Assembly (NCBI GenBank): GCA_944474755.1
Contig: OX104125.1
Coordinates: 48,821,288-48,885,287 of the forward strand
Origin: Limnoperna fortunei
Lineage: Eukaryota > Mollusca > Bivalvia > Mytilida > Modiolidae
Length of the DNA: 64,000 bases
Direction: 5' to 3'
Shown here: positions 49,672 through 62,432 of the stretch, one piece after another
How positions within the stretch are numbered: the first letter of the stretch is position 1
How the letters are laid out: every line of letters starts with the position of its first letter
The notes under the pieces: model-generated
The model's input: only the letters and a program-made list of their open reading frames with translations
What the model was told of the DNA's origin: nothing
Databases searched by the model: none
Program-made: the position numbers and the translations under genes

Positions 49672-50325
49672 CTATCCACAGTCATAGCATCCATATTTTG
49701 TTTGTTTAACAGAGTCTTGCAAGCCATTTATGTGTCGAACATAGCAAAGATGACATTTGGATTTTCCATTTAAAGATACGGGCATGTGTCTCTGCACAAG
49801 TCTCACTTCATTTTCACATTAACTACGGAGGGGGAGTCTTACACGACGAATATTTATGGAGTAGCCGGCGACAAGGCTTTTAGCAACAGACAATGAGAAG
49901 TCTAAGAAGGTGATGGATGGAAGATTGTTACTAAATGTAAAAAGTCTGAACGCATTGAACTTAGCTATCTCCAACAAAGCAAAAAATACTTTCTTTGACC
50001 ACTTCAGAGTCTTATGGTTATAACAATAATATTGGATATATTGGTCGGCAATTTCAACACCACGCATGTTGCATGTGTAGTCTGCTACAGCCTTAGGGCA
50101 GTCAAATGGCTGCCTACTGAACTGACCATCAACATTAACTAAACGCTCAACCTGCGTAGCTGATGAATCATGGATAGTAGAAAGGACATAAACCGGCTTC
50201 TTGTCCTTCCATGAAGTAGCAAGAAGACAACCATTCTGTCGGAACTGCATGTCACCACGATAAACAACACCATCTGGAGATTTGCACATTATATCACGGG
50301 GCAAATTCCTCCTATTAATATGCAC
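49672..50325 (-). pseudogene. PiggyBac-type transposase, C-terminal half
   Basis: It reads NRRNLPRDI, FRQNGCLLATSWKDKKPVYV, LSTIHDSSATQV, RQPFDCPKAVADYTCNMRGV and EIADQYIQYYCYNHKTLKWS. That is the PiggyBac DDE domain's last part (DDE_Tnp_1_7 type), including the conserved GVDxxDQ-like segment, here GVEIADQ. After TAA at 49819-49821 the same frame continues to MPVSLNGKSKCHLC and TKYGCYDCG. This gives the cysteine-rich C-terminal domain, with a final stop at 49672-49674. The N-terminal half and first catalytic Asp are absent; a stop lies just upstream near 50347. TTAA-flanked ends were not identified. It is a dead copy, though the remaining part is well kept. Confidence 0.85.
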
Positions 50326-50454
50326 ACAACCAATCAGATCCCTTTTTTAGGTAATTATGTTAAAATCGCAAGAGCTCTAATGAATAAACACTTCAAGCCT
50401 ATGATTTTCAGTACCAATGAAGCTAATGAACATGTTGTTTTGTCTTAACAGAGT

Positions 50455-50733
50455 AATGAGCTCAAAATTGAGGCTGAAAAAGACTGCTTCTAAGGCAATG
50501 TCTAAACAGATTAACGAGCTTAAAATTGAGGTTGAACAAGACTGTTTAGGCAAAAGAAGGTACAAATGGTCTAATATTGAATTTAGAGAAATACTATTGC
50601 CTTTTCTGAAGGGGAAAGACATAAGAAATCTTACACTTGGAACATATCAAATTAAAATGGCTAAATCATATGCAGATGAGCATTTTAATTCAAAGGGACA
50701 TTATGATGTTTTTGTTTCCCACAAAAAATGCTA
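50455..50733 (+). CDS. Fragment resembling a SWIM/transposase-type protein
   Basis: It follows the acceptor 'ttttgtcttaacag'. It reads MSKQINELKIEVEQDCLGKR, then IRNLTLGTYQIKMAKSYADE and HYDVFVSHKKC, then stop. The LTLGTYQxKxAxSYxxEH block resembles the segment before the SWIM zinc finger in a family of mollusc and cnidarian transposase-derived proteins, as I remember them. The zinc finger itself is missing after the stop, so this is probably a fragment or a single exon. 'Aatgagctcaaaattgaggc' is partly repeated 60 bp downstream. Confidence 0.4.
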
Positions 50734-51397
50734 ATATCATTTTGTCTAAATCCAAAACAGGCATAATTGGTCCCAAAGTTATGAATCTGATTTAATGAAT
50801 GTGTAATTTTTGGTTGGTACAGTTGATTCCTCTTAGTTGCATAACCAATTTGTTAGAGAAAAATATGCAATTAACACGCTTAGTGTTTACAGGATCGTGA
50901 TCAAAACTAGATGATTGACTACCTTAACTACTCAGCCAAATGTCTCTACCAAAAGCAAAAACAGTTTCAATGATACGGTTCAAATATTCTTCTATGTATA
51001 TATTACAATTATTTCAGGGTAATTCCAAAGTAAAAAAAAATTATAGGTAAGCCACTTTTCCTTAAAGAATAACACCCTGGCATCTGTGATGCATTGATCA
51101 ATATCGCCCTATAAAATACCACCAATTCAGATTGGAAATGGACCATATAATTTCAGTTGAGTAATTCGATTTCGAAGGAACATTACTTTCAACCATAAAA
51201 TATTGTATCTGACAACAAAAATTTAATTAACAAACAAGAACACCACACTTGTCTCAAGAGGTATTCTTTCTTCATGTGGTAATCTGGTAAATCACCCTGA
51301 ACTGCAGGCAGTATGTTTATAACATTTTTAGATATTATGAATTATTTATAACATTTATTTGTTTTTTAAAGTTAAGGAGATCTGTCTTGTGTGTCAG
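50734..51397. other. Unassigned tract
   Basis: Nothing recognised between the SWIM-like fragment and the 3' end of the Ig gene. Confidence 0.35.
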
Positions 51398-54300
51398 TTT
51401 ATTGCCTAGAAGTCTAACAAAGACGTTGACAGCAAAATGTCATTTATCACAATTTGGTTCATTTTGTGGCAGCTGTTGTGCCATATTAGCGCCACCACAA
51501 TTCATGATTACATGGACGATTTTAGCGTGGATAGGTCCAGCAAATAGAGTGATACTAGCAGCAGAAGAATTTGAGGTGGAGCTTACTGCATTGACATTGA
51601 TTGATGTTGGAATCGAACTTTGTTGATGAGGTGCAGATTGTGCCATTTGAGAGTTATGCTCATCTAGTCGAGAAATATTCTGGCATGGTATAATTTCTTC
51701 TGTGTTTTCCAAATCTGATACCTGCAAAAGATTGATATTAATTTGAATGCGTTTCTTATTTATTTCAGACTAATATGTTTCAGCAAAATTACTTCCGTCA
51801 ACAATTTGAAAGTTTAAAAATGATTCATGTGAGAAATTACTGTCATCACTAGTACATGCATAAAACACCGAGAATATATCAGTGTACGTGTAAAAAAGGA
51901 ACTGGAGAGATTATTTCTGGGAAATTGTGATATAAGCGAAAAATGAAAATAAAATTGAATTACAGTGGTAATAAGCCATTCCTAACATGCTACAACATGC
52001 AATAGTTAATAAAATCAATATGATATAAGAAATTCTAATGTTTCTAATTTATCATTTTTTATCTTATCGTCAAACGTTTCAAGTGTAATAAGTAAACAGA
52101 TGTTCAAGTGTATTTGGTCATCTAGGTGTTATGAATTATTATACTGTACAAAGGAAACCAGTACTAAAATAAATTAGATATTAGGAGCAAGAACTTTTTT
52201 CTCCATCAAAACTGAGTGTGGGTAAAATAAATGTCTTTGAATTTGCACGTATATGAAATAATTTTAATAACTTATTTTGTTTTACGTGCAAAAGAGCACC
52301 AAAGTTTCGGGTTAGCGTTAACCCTAACCCTAAACAGGTAACAAAGTCCCATTGATCTTCTTTGCGTTTAGTTCAGTATAATAATACAGTTACCACCTTA
52401 AAATGACTTCAGGTAATATACAAATTATTAAATCTTCTGCGTACCTCGGAAAAATAACCCTTTCTTGATTTAATTATTATGGATATAACCTTCATTAAAG
52501 GCCATAATTGTATACTACTAATGTAATTTAATTACGAGCAAGACGTTAATGTGAACAATTATGGTAATCGAACAATCAAGCTCAAATCATTTGTTTGAAT
52601 GTCATTTGCAGTCATTCAACACTGAAACTTCAACAACTTATGAAAACAGTATATTTTTTGGTATAAACATATTACACCAATCTTAAACTCACTTAAGAGT
52701 ATTTATGTTGCAAGAAAACAATGTACAGTTCTTTATGGTCATTTACGAGTCATGCATTTCTGCCTATCTGTGAAAATAGTTTAATTTACTGTCTTTAGTT
52801 TACTCAAACCAAAATCATACAATCTATTCATAAGTACAGACCTGCATTAATTCTGGCTCTGTGGTGTGCTCTACAGCTGACATCTGAGTATGGCTTCTTC
52901 TAGCAATATCATCCAATAGACCTTTAAAACAGTAGTTTTAATAATGTGAGAACATATTCGAGTGTCCTTACACAACTTTAAGAAAAAATTGATATGTGCT
53001 TTTAAAAAAGAAAACACCAAATTTTGAGAAACCAAAACAATCACTGTTTGTTTTAAATAAGGTATGTTTATACTGACTGTATAATTCTCAATATCATGTG
53101 TATAAACCTATCACAACAAGAAAAGTTGCTCTGACTCTGTTGTTTATACTAACTTTATAATTCTCAATATCATGTATATTTACCTATCACAACAAGAGAT
53201 GTTTCTCTGACTGCTGTTTATACTGACTGTATAATTCTCATTATCATGTATATTTACCTATCACAACAAGAGATGTTTCTCCGAATCTATTGTTTATACT
53301 GACTGTATAATTCTCAATATCATGTATATTTACCTATCACAACAAGAGATGTTGTTCAGACTCTGTTGTTTATACTAACTGTATAATTCTCAATATCATG
53401 TATATTTACCTATCACAACAAGACATGCTTCACTGACCATGTTGACTCTGTTGTTTATACTGACTGTAAAATTCTCAAGCTCATACATATTTATCTATCA
53501 CAACAAGAGATGTTGTTCCGACTCAGCTGTTTATAATCACTATATAATTTTCAATATCATATATATTTACCCATCACAACAAGAGATGTTTCTATGACTG
53601 TTGTTTATACTTAGAGTATAATTCTCGATATCATGTATATAGTATAATTCTCGATATCATGTATATTTACCTATAACAACAATGGATGTTTCTACGAATC
53701 TGTTGTTTATACTGACTGTATAATTCTCACTATCATGTATATTTACCCATCACAACAAGAGATGTTTCTCTGACTCTGTTGTTTATACTGACTGTATAAT
53801 TCTCAATATTATATATATTTACCTATCACAACAAGAGATGTTTACTTGACTCTGTTGTTTATACTGACTGAATAATTCTCAACATTAAGTATATTTACCT
53901 ATCAAAACAAGACATGTTTCTCAGAATCTTTTGTTTATACTGACTGTGTAATTCTTAAGATCATAGATATTTACCTATCGCAACAAGAGATGTTTCTCTG
54001 ACTGTTGTTTAAACTGACTGTATAATTCTCAATTTCATGTATATTTACCAATTACAACAAGAGATGTTTCTCTAACTGTAGTTTATACTGACTATAATTC
54101 CCAATATCATGTATATTTACCTATCACAACAAGGAATGTTTCTCCGAATCTGTTGTTTATAGTGACTGTATAATTCTCAAAATCATGTATTTACCCATAA
54201 CAATAAGAGATGTTTCTCCGAATCTGTCCTTTATACTGACTATATAATTTTCAATATCATATATATTTACCCATCACAACAAGAGATGTTTCTATGACTG

Positions 54301-57115
54301 TTGTTTATACTAAGAGTATAATTCTCGATATCATGTATATAGTATAATTCTCGATATCATGTATATTTACCTATAACAACAATGGATGTTTCTACGAATC
54401 TGTTGTTTATACTGACTGTATAATTCTCACTATCATGTATATTTACCCATCACAACAAGAGATGTCGCCCTGACGCTGTTGTTTATACTGACTGTATAAT
54501 TCTCAATATTATGTATATATACCTATCACAACAAGAGATGTTTCTCTGACTCTGTTGTTTATACTGACTGTATAATTCTCAATATTATGTATATATACCT
54601 ATCAGAACAAGAGATGTTGTTCTGACTCGGTAGTTTATACTGACTGTATAATTCTCGTTATCATGTATATTTACCTATCACAACAAGAGATGTTTCTCTG
54701 ACTGTTGTTTATACTGACTTTATAATTCTCAACAAGAAATGATGTTCTGACTCTGATGTTTATACTGACTGCATCATTCTCAATATGACGTATATTTACC
54801 TATCACAACAAGAGATGTTTCACTGACTCTGTTGTTTATACTGACTTTAAAATTCTCAATATCATGTATATGTACCTATCACAACAAGAGATGTTTCTCC
54901 CACTGTTGCTTATACTGACTGTATAATTCTCAATATCAAGTAAATTTACCTATCACTACAAGAAATGTCGTTCTGACTCTGTTGTTTCTACTGACTGTAT
55001 AATTCTCAATATCATGTATATTTACTATCACAACAAGAGATGTTGTTCTGACTCTGTTGTTTATACTGACTGCATAATTCTCAATATCATGTATATTTAC
55101 ATATCACAATAAGAGATGTTTCTCTGATTCTTTTGTTTATGCTAACTGTATAATTCTCAATATCATGTATATAACCTATCAAACCAAGAGAAGTTGCTAT
55201 GATTCTTTTGTTTATACTGACTGTATAATTCTTAATATCATGTATATTTACCTATCACAACAAGAGATGTTGTTCTGACTCTGTTGTTTATACCGACTTT
55301 ATAATTCTCAATATCATGTATATTTACCTATCACAACAAGAGATGTTTCTCCGACTGTTGTTTATACTGACTGTATAATTCTCAATATCAGGTATATTTA
55401 CCTATCACACCAAGAAATGTTCTCCTGACTCTGTTGTTCATACTGACTGCTTAATTTCAGATATCATGTACATTTACGTATCACAACAAGAGATATTTCT
55501 CTGACTCTGTTGTTTATACTGACTGTATAATTCTCAATATCATGTATATTTACCTACTATCGCAACAAGAGATGTTTTCTGACTGTTGTTTATAATGACT
55601 ATATAATTCTCAATATCATGTATATTTACCTATCACAACAAGAGATGTTGCTCTGACTGTTGTTTATACTGACTGTATAATTCTCAACATCATGTATATT
55701 TACATATCACAAGAGATGTTCCTCTGACTCTGTTGTTTATACTGACTGTATAATTCTCAATATCATGTATATTTACCTCTCACAACAAGAGATGTTGTTC
55801 TGACCCTGTTGTTTATATTGGCTGTATAAATCTCAAAATTATGTATATTTACCTATCACAACAAGAGATGTTTCTCTGACTCTGTTGTTTATACTGACTG
55901 TATAATTCTCAATATCAGGTGTATTTACCTATCACAACAAGAGATGTTGCTCTGACTCTGTTGTTTATACTGACTTTATAATTCTCAATATCATGTATAT
56001 TTACCTATCACAACAAGAGATGTTTCTCTGACTGTTGATTATACTGACTGTATAATTCTCAATATCATGTATATTTACCTATCACAACAACAGATGTTTC
56101 TCTGACTGTGTTGTTTATACTGACTGTATAATTCTCAATATCATGTATATTTACCCATCACAAAAAGAGATGTTGTTCCAACTCTGTTGTTTATACTGAC
56201 TGTATAATTCTCAATCTCATGTATATTTACCCAGCACAACAAGAGATGTTGTCCCAATTCTGTCGTTTATACTGACTGTATAATTCTCAATATCATGTTT
56301 ACTTACCTACCACAAGAGATGATATCCTGACTCTGTTGTTTATACTGACTGTATAATTCTCTATACATATTTACCTATCACAACAGGAGATGTTTCTCTG
56401 ACTGTTGTTTATATTGGCTGTATAATTCCCTATATCATGTATATTTACCTGTCACAACAAGAGTTGTTTCTCTGACTGTTGTTTATACTGACTGTATAAT
56501 TCTCAATATCATGTATATTTACCTACTATCGCAACAAGAGATGTTTACTGACTGTTGTTTATACTGACTGTATAATTCTCAATATCATGTATATTTATCT
56601 ATCATATAATAAATATAATAATACTTTTCTTGAAATATTTTTAAATTGGTTGAAGCATATGCAGAAAAAGTACAAATCCTTAAAACAGTTCAGCACAAAC
56701 CCAATATAGCTAGTGCATACCAGCCATTTATAAATCCTAATTACAGCAAAATATAATAGCAGCTGGACATTTATAATGTCGTTTTATTGTTTGGGTATAT
56801 TTCTTCGTGGAATAGTTGTAAATTATTATGCATATTCCCAGACTTTCTTATTCTTACCTTGCACAATAAGTTGAGAATATCGAGCACAGTGTTTTATCTG
56901 GACAGAGTATTCTCCTGCATCATCAAGTTGTGCCTTTTTAATCACAAGTCTGTGATGTTTTCCATCTCTCTCCACTTTATATCTGCCTAATGAGCTCAAT
57001 TCAGTCTTATCTTTGAACCAAAGGCCTGATTGATTGTCATCAATAACTTCACATTCAAACTGAACGCTTTCGCCCTCTATACATGTCATAGTAACCAATG
57101 GTTTAGTGAAATATT
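51398..57115 (-). CDS. Immunoglobulin-domain gene, three 3' exons
   Basis: Exon 56858-57115 (258 nt, phase 1 at both ends, as usual for Ig exons) encodes one I-set domain: FTKPLVTMTCIEGESVQFEC, then GLWFKDKTELSSLGRYKVER, then KKAQLDDAGEYSVQI. Exon 52842-52921 continues in the right phase with LLDDIARRSHTQMSAVEHTT. Exon 51440-51721 reads VSDLENTEEIIPCQNISRLD and ends in IVHVIMNCGGANMAQQLPQN before TGA at 51440-51442. AATAAA lies at 51398-51403. The second canonical Ig cysteine is absent (DAGEYSV), as in many intracellular titin/obscurin-type domains. The C-terminal 120 residues are polar, with a short hydrophobic Gly/Asn motif. Upstream exons were not found in the window. The 3.9 kb intron after the Ig exon contains the exon-edge minisatellite. 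Confidence 0.65.
53061..56605 (-). repeat. Exon-edge minisatellite: Ig F-G strands plus splice donor
   Basis: About 48 tandem units of 70-76 bp. On the minus strand a typical unit encodes YTVSINNRVRETSLVVIG, split as ...ATA G|GTAAAT. It lines up with the end of the neighbouring Ig exon, YSVQIKHCARYSQLIVQG, split as ...CAA G|GTAAGA. The unit thus has the last two beta-strands of an Ig domain and a donor in the same phase 1. Between donor and the next unit lies only 'gtaaatatacatgatattga'. Length variants omit 'ctct' near the Ser/Thr codons. A ~180-bp block is duplicated about 700 bp apart (53526-53710 and 54229-54410), showing higher-order growth. The array lies in the intron directly downstream of the Ig exon. 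Confidence 0.8.
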
Positions 57116-57329
57116 CTGCAAGAAAATACACGTAATGTTTTGTCTTTATAATATGAATTAAATATTGCTAATGTATACACTGTCAACATATAACCTTTTT
57201 TTCCAATAAAATGTCGAAAGTTACAAAAAATATTGTTTATAGATACTAGAGTGTGATTACAACAAACTATGTAATTTGTTTCAAAATTAATCCCCTCTTT
57301 TAATTAATCGCCTAATACATATTTAATTA

Positions 57330-57378
57330 GTTTCACTCACTATACATGTTATAGTAATCACTGGTTTAGTGAAATATT
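57330..57378 (-). pseudogene. Partial duplicate of the Ig exon start
   Basis: On the minus strand 'tttcctttgtag' is followed by AATATTTCACTAAACCAG..., reading EYFTKPVITITCIVS with the Glu codon split across the junction. This matches the start of the Ig exon at 57115 and then diverges into a stop. It is a broken copy of the exon's 5' edge plus acceptor, about 260 bp upstream of the intact exon. Confidence 0.65.
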
Positions 57379-59011
57379 CTACAAAGGAAATACGGTATTT
57401 ATTTGTCTTTTTATAATACCAATAACAAGTCCAAGGGCCATAATTTTGTCATTGGAAAGGAATAATATTCAAATTTGATCTGTAACTAATCATGGTTACC
57501 TACATACTAAATATCTGCCTAATATCTGCAAGTGCTCAGAAAAAAGTGTGGAAAACATGTGTAATAGACTTATAGATTGACTAACAGACTGATTGACAGA
57601 GTACAAACCTACAGTGAACTGATGTCAAAAGAATACAGCCTGGATCATTGCCTCTTTCAGAAATGAAGATGGCATTTCCGTCATTCCTGCAGTGACAGCC
57701 ATTTTTAATATACAATTAGCATAAAATACTTTACAGAGGACCATCCACTGAATGCTGGTTATAAGCTTTGTATGGTTAACTGGTTTCAGACATATCCTGC
57801 AGTGGTGGCCATTTTGGTTTTCTATTCAGAAAACAAACTTGGTAAAATAAACACTGTGACCAAGTTTGGTTTAAAAAAGGCACAGTGGTTTCACAGAAGA
57901 AGATTGAAATGTAAAAGTTTACAATGCAGAAAACAATGATAACTGACACAAAGTGATGATAACAGCTCAACTGGGTAAGGTAAGCTAAAAAAGTAAGTTC
58001 ATAATGTATATGTTTTAGTAACATGCCACAAAGCCTTCAACGTTGTTTCATACAATTCAAGCAATATTCGCCTCCATCAAAACAAGAACAGGTTTGTGCA
58101 TAGCTGCATGTGTCTAATTTGTACAAGATTAGCATGGAGGCTAGCTTTATAAATTGTAGCACAATAGAGTAACCTAATCCATAGTTAGACATGTCATCCA
58201 ACTTATAAATTATCTCAGCATATAAAAGTACACAACACTGTGAAATTAGCTAAGTACCAGTTATAAGTTATACCACTGGGATCCAATCACTATTAATTCC
58301 TTTAAGCACGCTATACTAGAGGCAACAAAGTAATTTCCTCATAAGATATTCACAATTTATTCTTGGAAAGCCATCACGCATTATAATATACAATGCCATC
58401 AACTTCATAACACTACCCTACCGAAGCTACCAACCAGTACATTTATTAAGTATCAGATCTGCAAACATGACAAGACAGCATAAAAACAATACTATACAAG
58501 TCTAGAAGATAATGCAACGATACAAATGATGGTGTTTCTGTCAAAATTATAGACACAGTTTGACAAATGGCCATAGTTATTGTGTGTCAATATAAATAAA
58601 TGATGTCAACAAGTCATGAATTATTGATCTTGAATTTTCTCAACTTTCGAACTTAAAATTTGTCTATATTGCCTTTAACATCCGGTACCCAATGGTGAGC
58701 ATTCACTTGGCTTTGTTCAATTATTCCAATTAAATGTTATCACAAGTTTGGACACAGAAAAATGTCTCATCTGCATCAGTAACTAAAAAATTATCTCATA
58801 GGCATTACGAAATAGAACTTAAGGGTAGTCACTGGACCGTGAAATTGAGGTCAAGGTAATTTGACACCTGCCAGACAGTCATGTACTCTTCAGCAGCAAC
58901 ATGTATTCCAAATATTGTCATCATCCCATGCATAGTTACATATAAAGTTTTACAAAAACTTTAACGTAGTCGCTGGACCGTGAAATTGAGGTCAAGGTCA
59001 GGTGACACCTA
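57379..59011. other. Unassigned tract, possible intron of the Ig gene
   Basis: No exon with convincing borders was found. A ~50-bp motif 'tggaccgtgaaattgaggtc' is repeated at 58832 and 58974. Confidence 0.4.
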
Positions 59012-62000
59012 CACTCCTTGAAACGTAAAACGTTCCTGTACGAACTTTAAACGGACGAACCAAAAACGACATACGAACGGACGAAGAACAAACGAACGCT
59101 CTTATCGTCCAGACGAACCATTTAAAAATTAACCAATCAGAGATAAGCTATACGCTTTAATCGTTCGTATGTGGGAAGACGAAAGGAAATGCCTATATCG
59201 TGCTTTGTAAAAATCAAGAAACGTTCGATCATTTTAAATAAAATCTTGAGAATCAAGCTGGTTTATAGTAAACAAAAAAAATTGAAAAGGAATAAATAAT
59301 AAAATAATTATACTTTATTTTTATTAAATCATCATTTAAATGACGTGTGACAGCTCAAACAGGTAATACACACACACACACAAACGTGACAGCATAACAA
59401 GCCTTCGAGAAAATGTGTGGGGTTGAGTATTTTTATTAAATATTCACGTTCGGGATTTGGGATAAACATGGAAATGTTTAATTATGGACCTATAAATATT
59501 TTTTATCACAGTGTAAAAAGAAACGAGCTTAATCGTCCATTTTATTTTTATTACAGTAATTATTACACATTCCCGAGGAAGCTTTTATAATTAATCTTTA
59601 TTGCATATAATGAAATGTACTAATCAAACGGTATATTTATTATGTTAAACCGTATAGTTTCATAGCTTTAAGGGTAATTTATTATAAAAAATTATCTATT
59701 AGAAAATGTTCATCAAGTTGGTGTTCAAGTAACACATTTAGAATCACATTTGTAATTCACTACTGAGACCTTTGCAATAATATTAAAAATCATATTTAAC
59801 ATAAAAAAAACTACTGAGACCTTCAAGATACAATTAAAAACTATATTATATATATAAATCACTCCATAAGAAATGCAATCAAAAACCATAATACAGATAT
59901 AAAATCAATCCTGATACCATAGCTATGCAGTTAAAAACCATATAACAGATACAATTTCACTACTGAGACCTTAGCAATACAATTAAAAACCATATTTCAC
60001 GTACAAAATCACTCCTGAGACCTTAGCAATACAGTTAAAAACCATATTACGCATAGAAAGTCACTCCTGAGACCTTAGCAATACAATTAAAAGCCATATT
60101 ACACATACAAAATCACTCCCGAGACCCTAGCAATACATTTAAAAACCATATTACACATAGAAAATCACTTCTGAGACCTTAGCTATGCAGTTAAAAACCA
60201 TATAACACATACAATTTCACTACTGAGACCTTAGCAATACAATTAAAAACCATATTTCACATACAAAATCACTCCTGAGACCTTTCTAATACAATTAAAA
60301 ACCATATTACACATAGAAAATCACTCCGAACACCTTAGCAATACAATTAAAAACCATATTACACATACAAAATCACTCCCGAGACCCTAGCAATACATTT
60401 AAAAACCATATTACACATACAAAATCATTTCTGAGACCTTAGCTATGCAGTTAAAAACCATATAACATATACAATTTCACTACTGAGACCTTAGCAATAC
60501 AATTAAAAAACCATATTTCAAATACAAAATCACTCCTCAGACCTTTGTGATACAATTTAAAACCATATTACACATATAAAATCACTCCTCAGACCTTTGC
60601 CAAACAATTAAAAACCATATAACATATATAAGATTACTCCTGAGACCTTAGCAATACAATTAAAAACCATATTTCACATGCAAAACCACTCCTGAGACAT
60701 TTGCGATACAATTTAAAACCATATTACACCTATAAAATCACTCCTTACACCTTTGTGATACAATTAAAAACTATTTCATGTATATTAAACCTATGAAATC
60801 ACTCCTGAAACCCTAGCAATACAATTAAAAACCATATTACATATATAAAATCACTCCTGAGACCCTAGCAATACAATTAAAAACCATATTAAACATGCAA
60901 AACCACTCCTGAGACATTTGCGATACAATTTAAAACCATATTACACCTATAAAATCACTCCTTACACCTTTGTGATACAATTTAAAACTATATCATGTAT
61001 ATTAAACCTATAAAATCAGTCCTGAAACCCTAGCAATACAATTAAACACCATATTACATCTATAAAATCACTCCTGAGACCCTAGCAATACAATTGAAAA
61101 CCATATTTCACATGCAAAATCACTCCTGAGACATTTGCAATACAATTTAAAACCATATTTCACCTATAAAATTACTCCTAACACCTTTGATACAATTAAA
61201 AACCATATTACATATATAAAATCACTCCTGAAACCCTAGCAATACAATTAAAAACCATATCACATATATAAAATCACTCCTGAGACCCTAGCAATACAAT
61301 TAAAAACATATTTCACATGCAAAATCCCTCCTGAGACCTTTGTGATACCATAAAAAACCATATTACACCTATAAAATCACTCCTAACACCTTTGTGATAC
61401 AATTAAAAACTATATTACACCTAAAAAATCACTCCTAACACCTTTGTGATACAATTAAAAACCATATTACATATATAAAATCACTCCTGAGACCCTAGCA
61501 ATACAATTAAAAACCATATTTCACATGCAAAATCACTCCTGAGACCTTTGTGATACAATTAAAAACCATATAACACCTATAGAATTACTCCTAACACCTT
61601 TGTGATACAATTAACAACCATATTACAGATAAAAAATCACTCCTGAGACCTTATAAGATGCAATATTAAACCATAGCATACTATAATTCACTTCTTTTAC
61701 CTAAGAGAAGCCAATTCAGTCATGAGACATTACACATGCAATTTAAAACCTAGGAAATGAAATGTCTGTATTTCCAAACTAATATTGTGACATCAAATTA
61801 AGATTTTATGCAAGATTATTCAGTTTTTGTATCAAATCAAGTCAATGTAGGGATATTCAAAGACTTTTAAAAAGGTTTTAGGAACTAAAATAGAAAAATT
61901 TCATATGTGTTTATAAAATTTAGAGAGTGTTCAAATAAATCATATTTATTTTTACAACCTGAATATTGTAGATCACAAAATAGATGAATAAAGTATGTCA

Positions 62001-62122
62001 TATAATTTATGTTTATATTTAATTTAAAACATGTACATGATTTTATTGAATTTATAGTTTTAAAATAAATACACTTTATTTGACATTTTAATGTTCAGGC
62101 TATTTCAATTTGATAACAGAAT
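59012..62122. mobile_element. TIR element with 52-bp minisatellite, copy 2, truncated
   Basis: The left end 'actccttgaaacgtaaaacg' and the next ~300 bp are the right end of copy 1 (31523 leftward) in reverse complement. The interior follows the same order in reverse, down to 'tgttcaggctatttcaattt' (62093-62112), which matches 28895-28915 of copy 1. The second terminus is missing because the sequence switches to the DIRS-type inverted repeat at about 62118. Differences from copy 1 are frequent, so the copies are not recent twins. Confidence 0.75.
59755..61660 (-). repeat. 52-bp minisatellite, copy 2
   Basis: About 36 units are the complement of those at 29405-30765 ('aaaatcactcctgagacc', 'ttagcaatacaattaaaaac', 'catattacacatac'). 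Variants alternate (gcaatac/gtgatac; acatac/cctata). A block of four units including a long variant, 'atgtatattaaacctat', is repeated at about 60678-60895 and 60896-61110, a higher-order repeat. Confidence 0.92.
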
Positions 62123-62210
62123 GTACCCTCATCCAAGCATACCCAGTCGGTGTGAAGGATGAGGGTCATTCTTTGAATAGAGCCTGAGGCTCGAGAAGTA
62201 AGTACATAGC
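62118..62210 (+). repeat. Inverted repeat arm, DIRS-type terminus, left
   Basis: 'agaatgtaccctcatccaag' through 'gcctgaggctcgagaagtaa' is complementary to 62433-62516. The spacer is about 220 bp. A direct copy of the arm's last part, 'gaagtaagtacatagct', occurs just after the right arm ('gaagtaattacatagct', about 62540-62557). Confidence 0.8.
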
Positions 62211-62432
62211 TTTAGTTCTTTATGAGCATTGAAGCGTTACAGTATAATCTCCGTTAAAAGAAAAAGTCCATAGAATACCTATAGTCTGTAAGCATCCTAA
62301 ATACTGACCTGACATATAGTGACCTCGTATATAAACCCATTTCTCATGCAGCACAATCATTCTTTAAAGAGTTTGTTGTCAACAGACACTTTTATAACAA
62401 ACATAAAGGGTGGGTCATGGGTGTGGATGTAA

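Noticed and set aside
51440..51560. A genuine RHIM in the Ig protein
   Set aside because: The (I/V)-Q-(I/V)-G core is not present; only a loose hydrophobic/Gly/Asn resemblance remains.
53061..56605. CRISPR-like or coding tandem repeat protein
   Set aside because: Unit length varies between 70 and 76 bp, so no frame runs through it, and there are no spacers. It is an intronic array with coding-like pieces.
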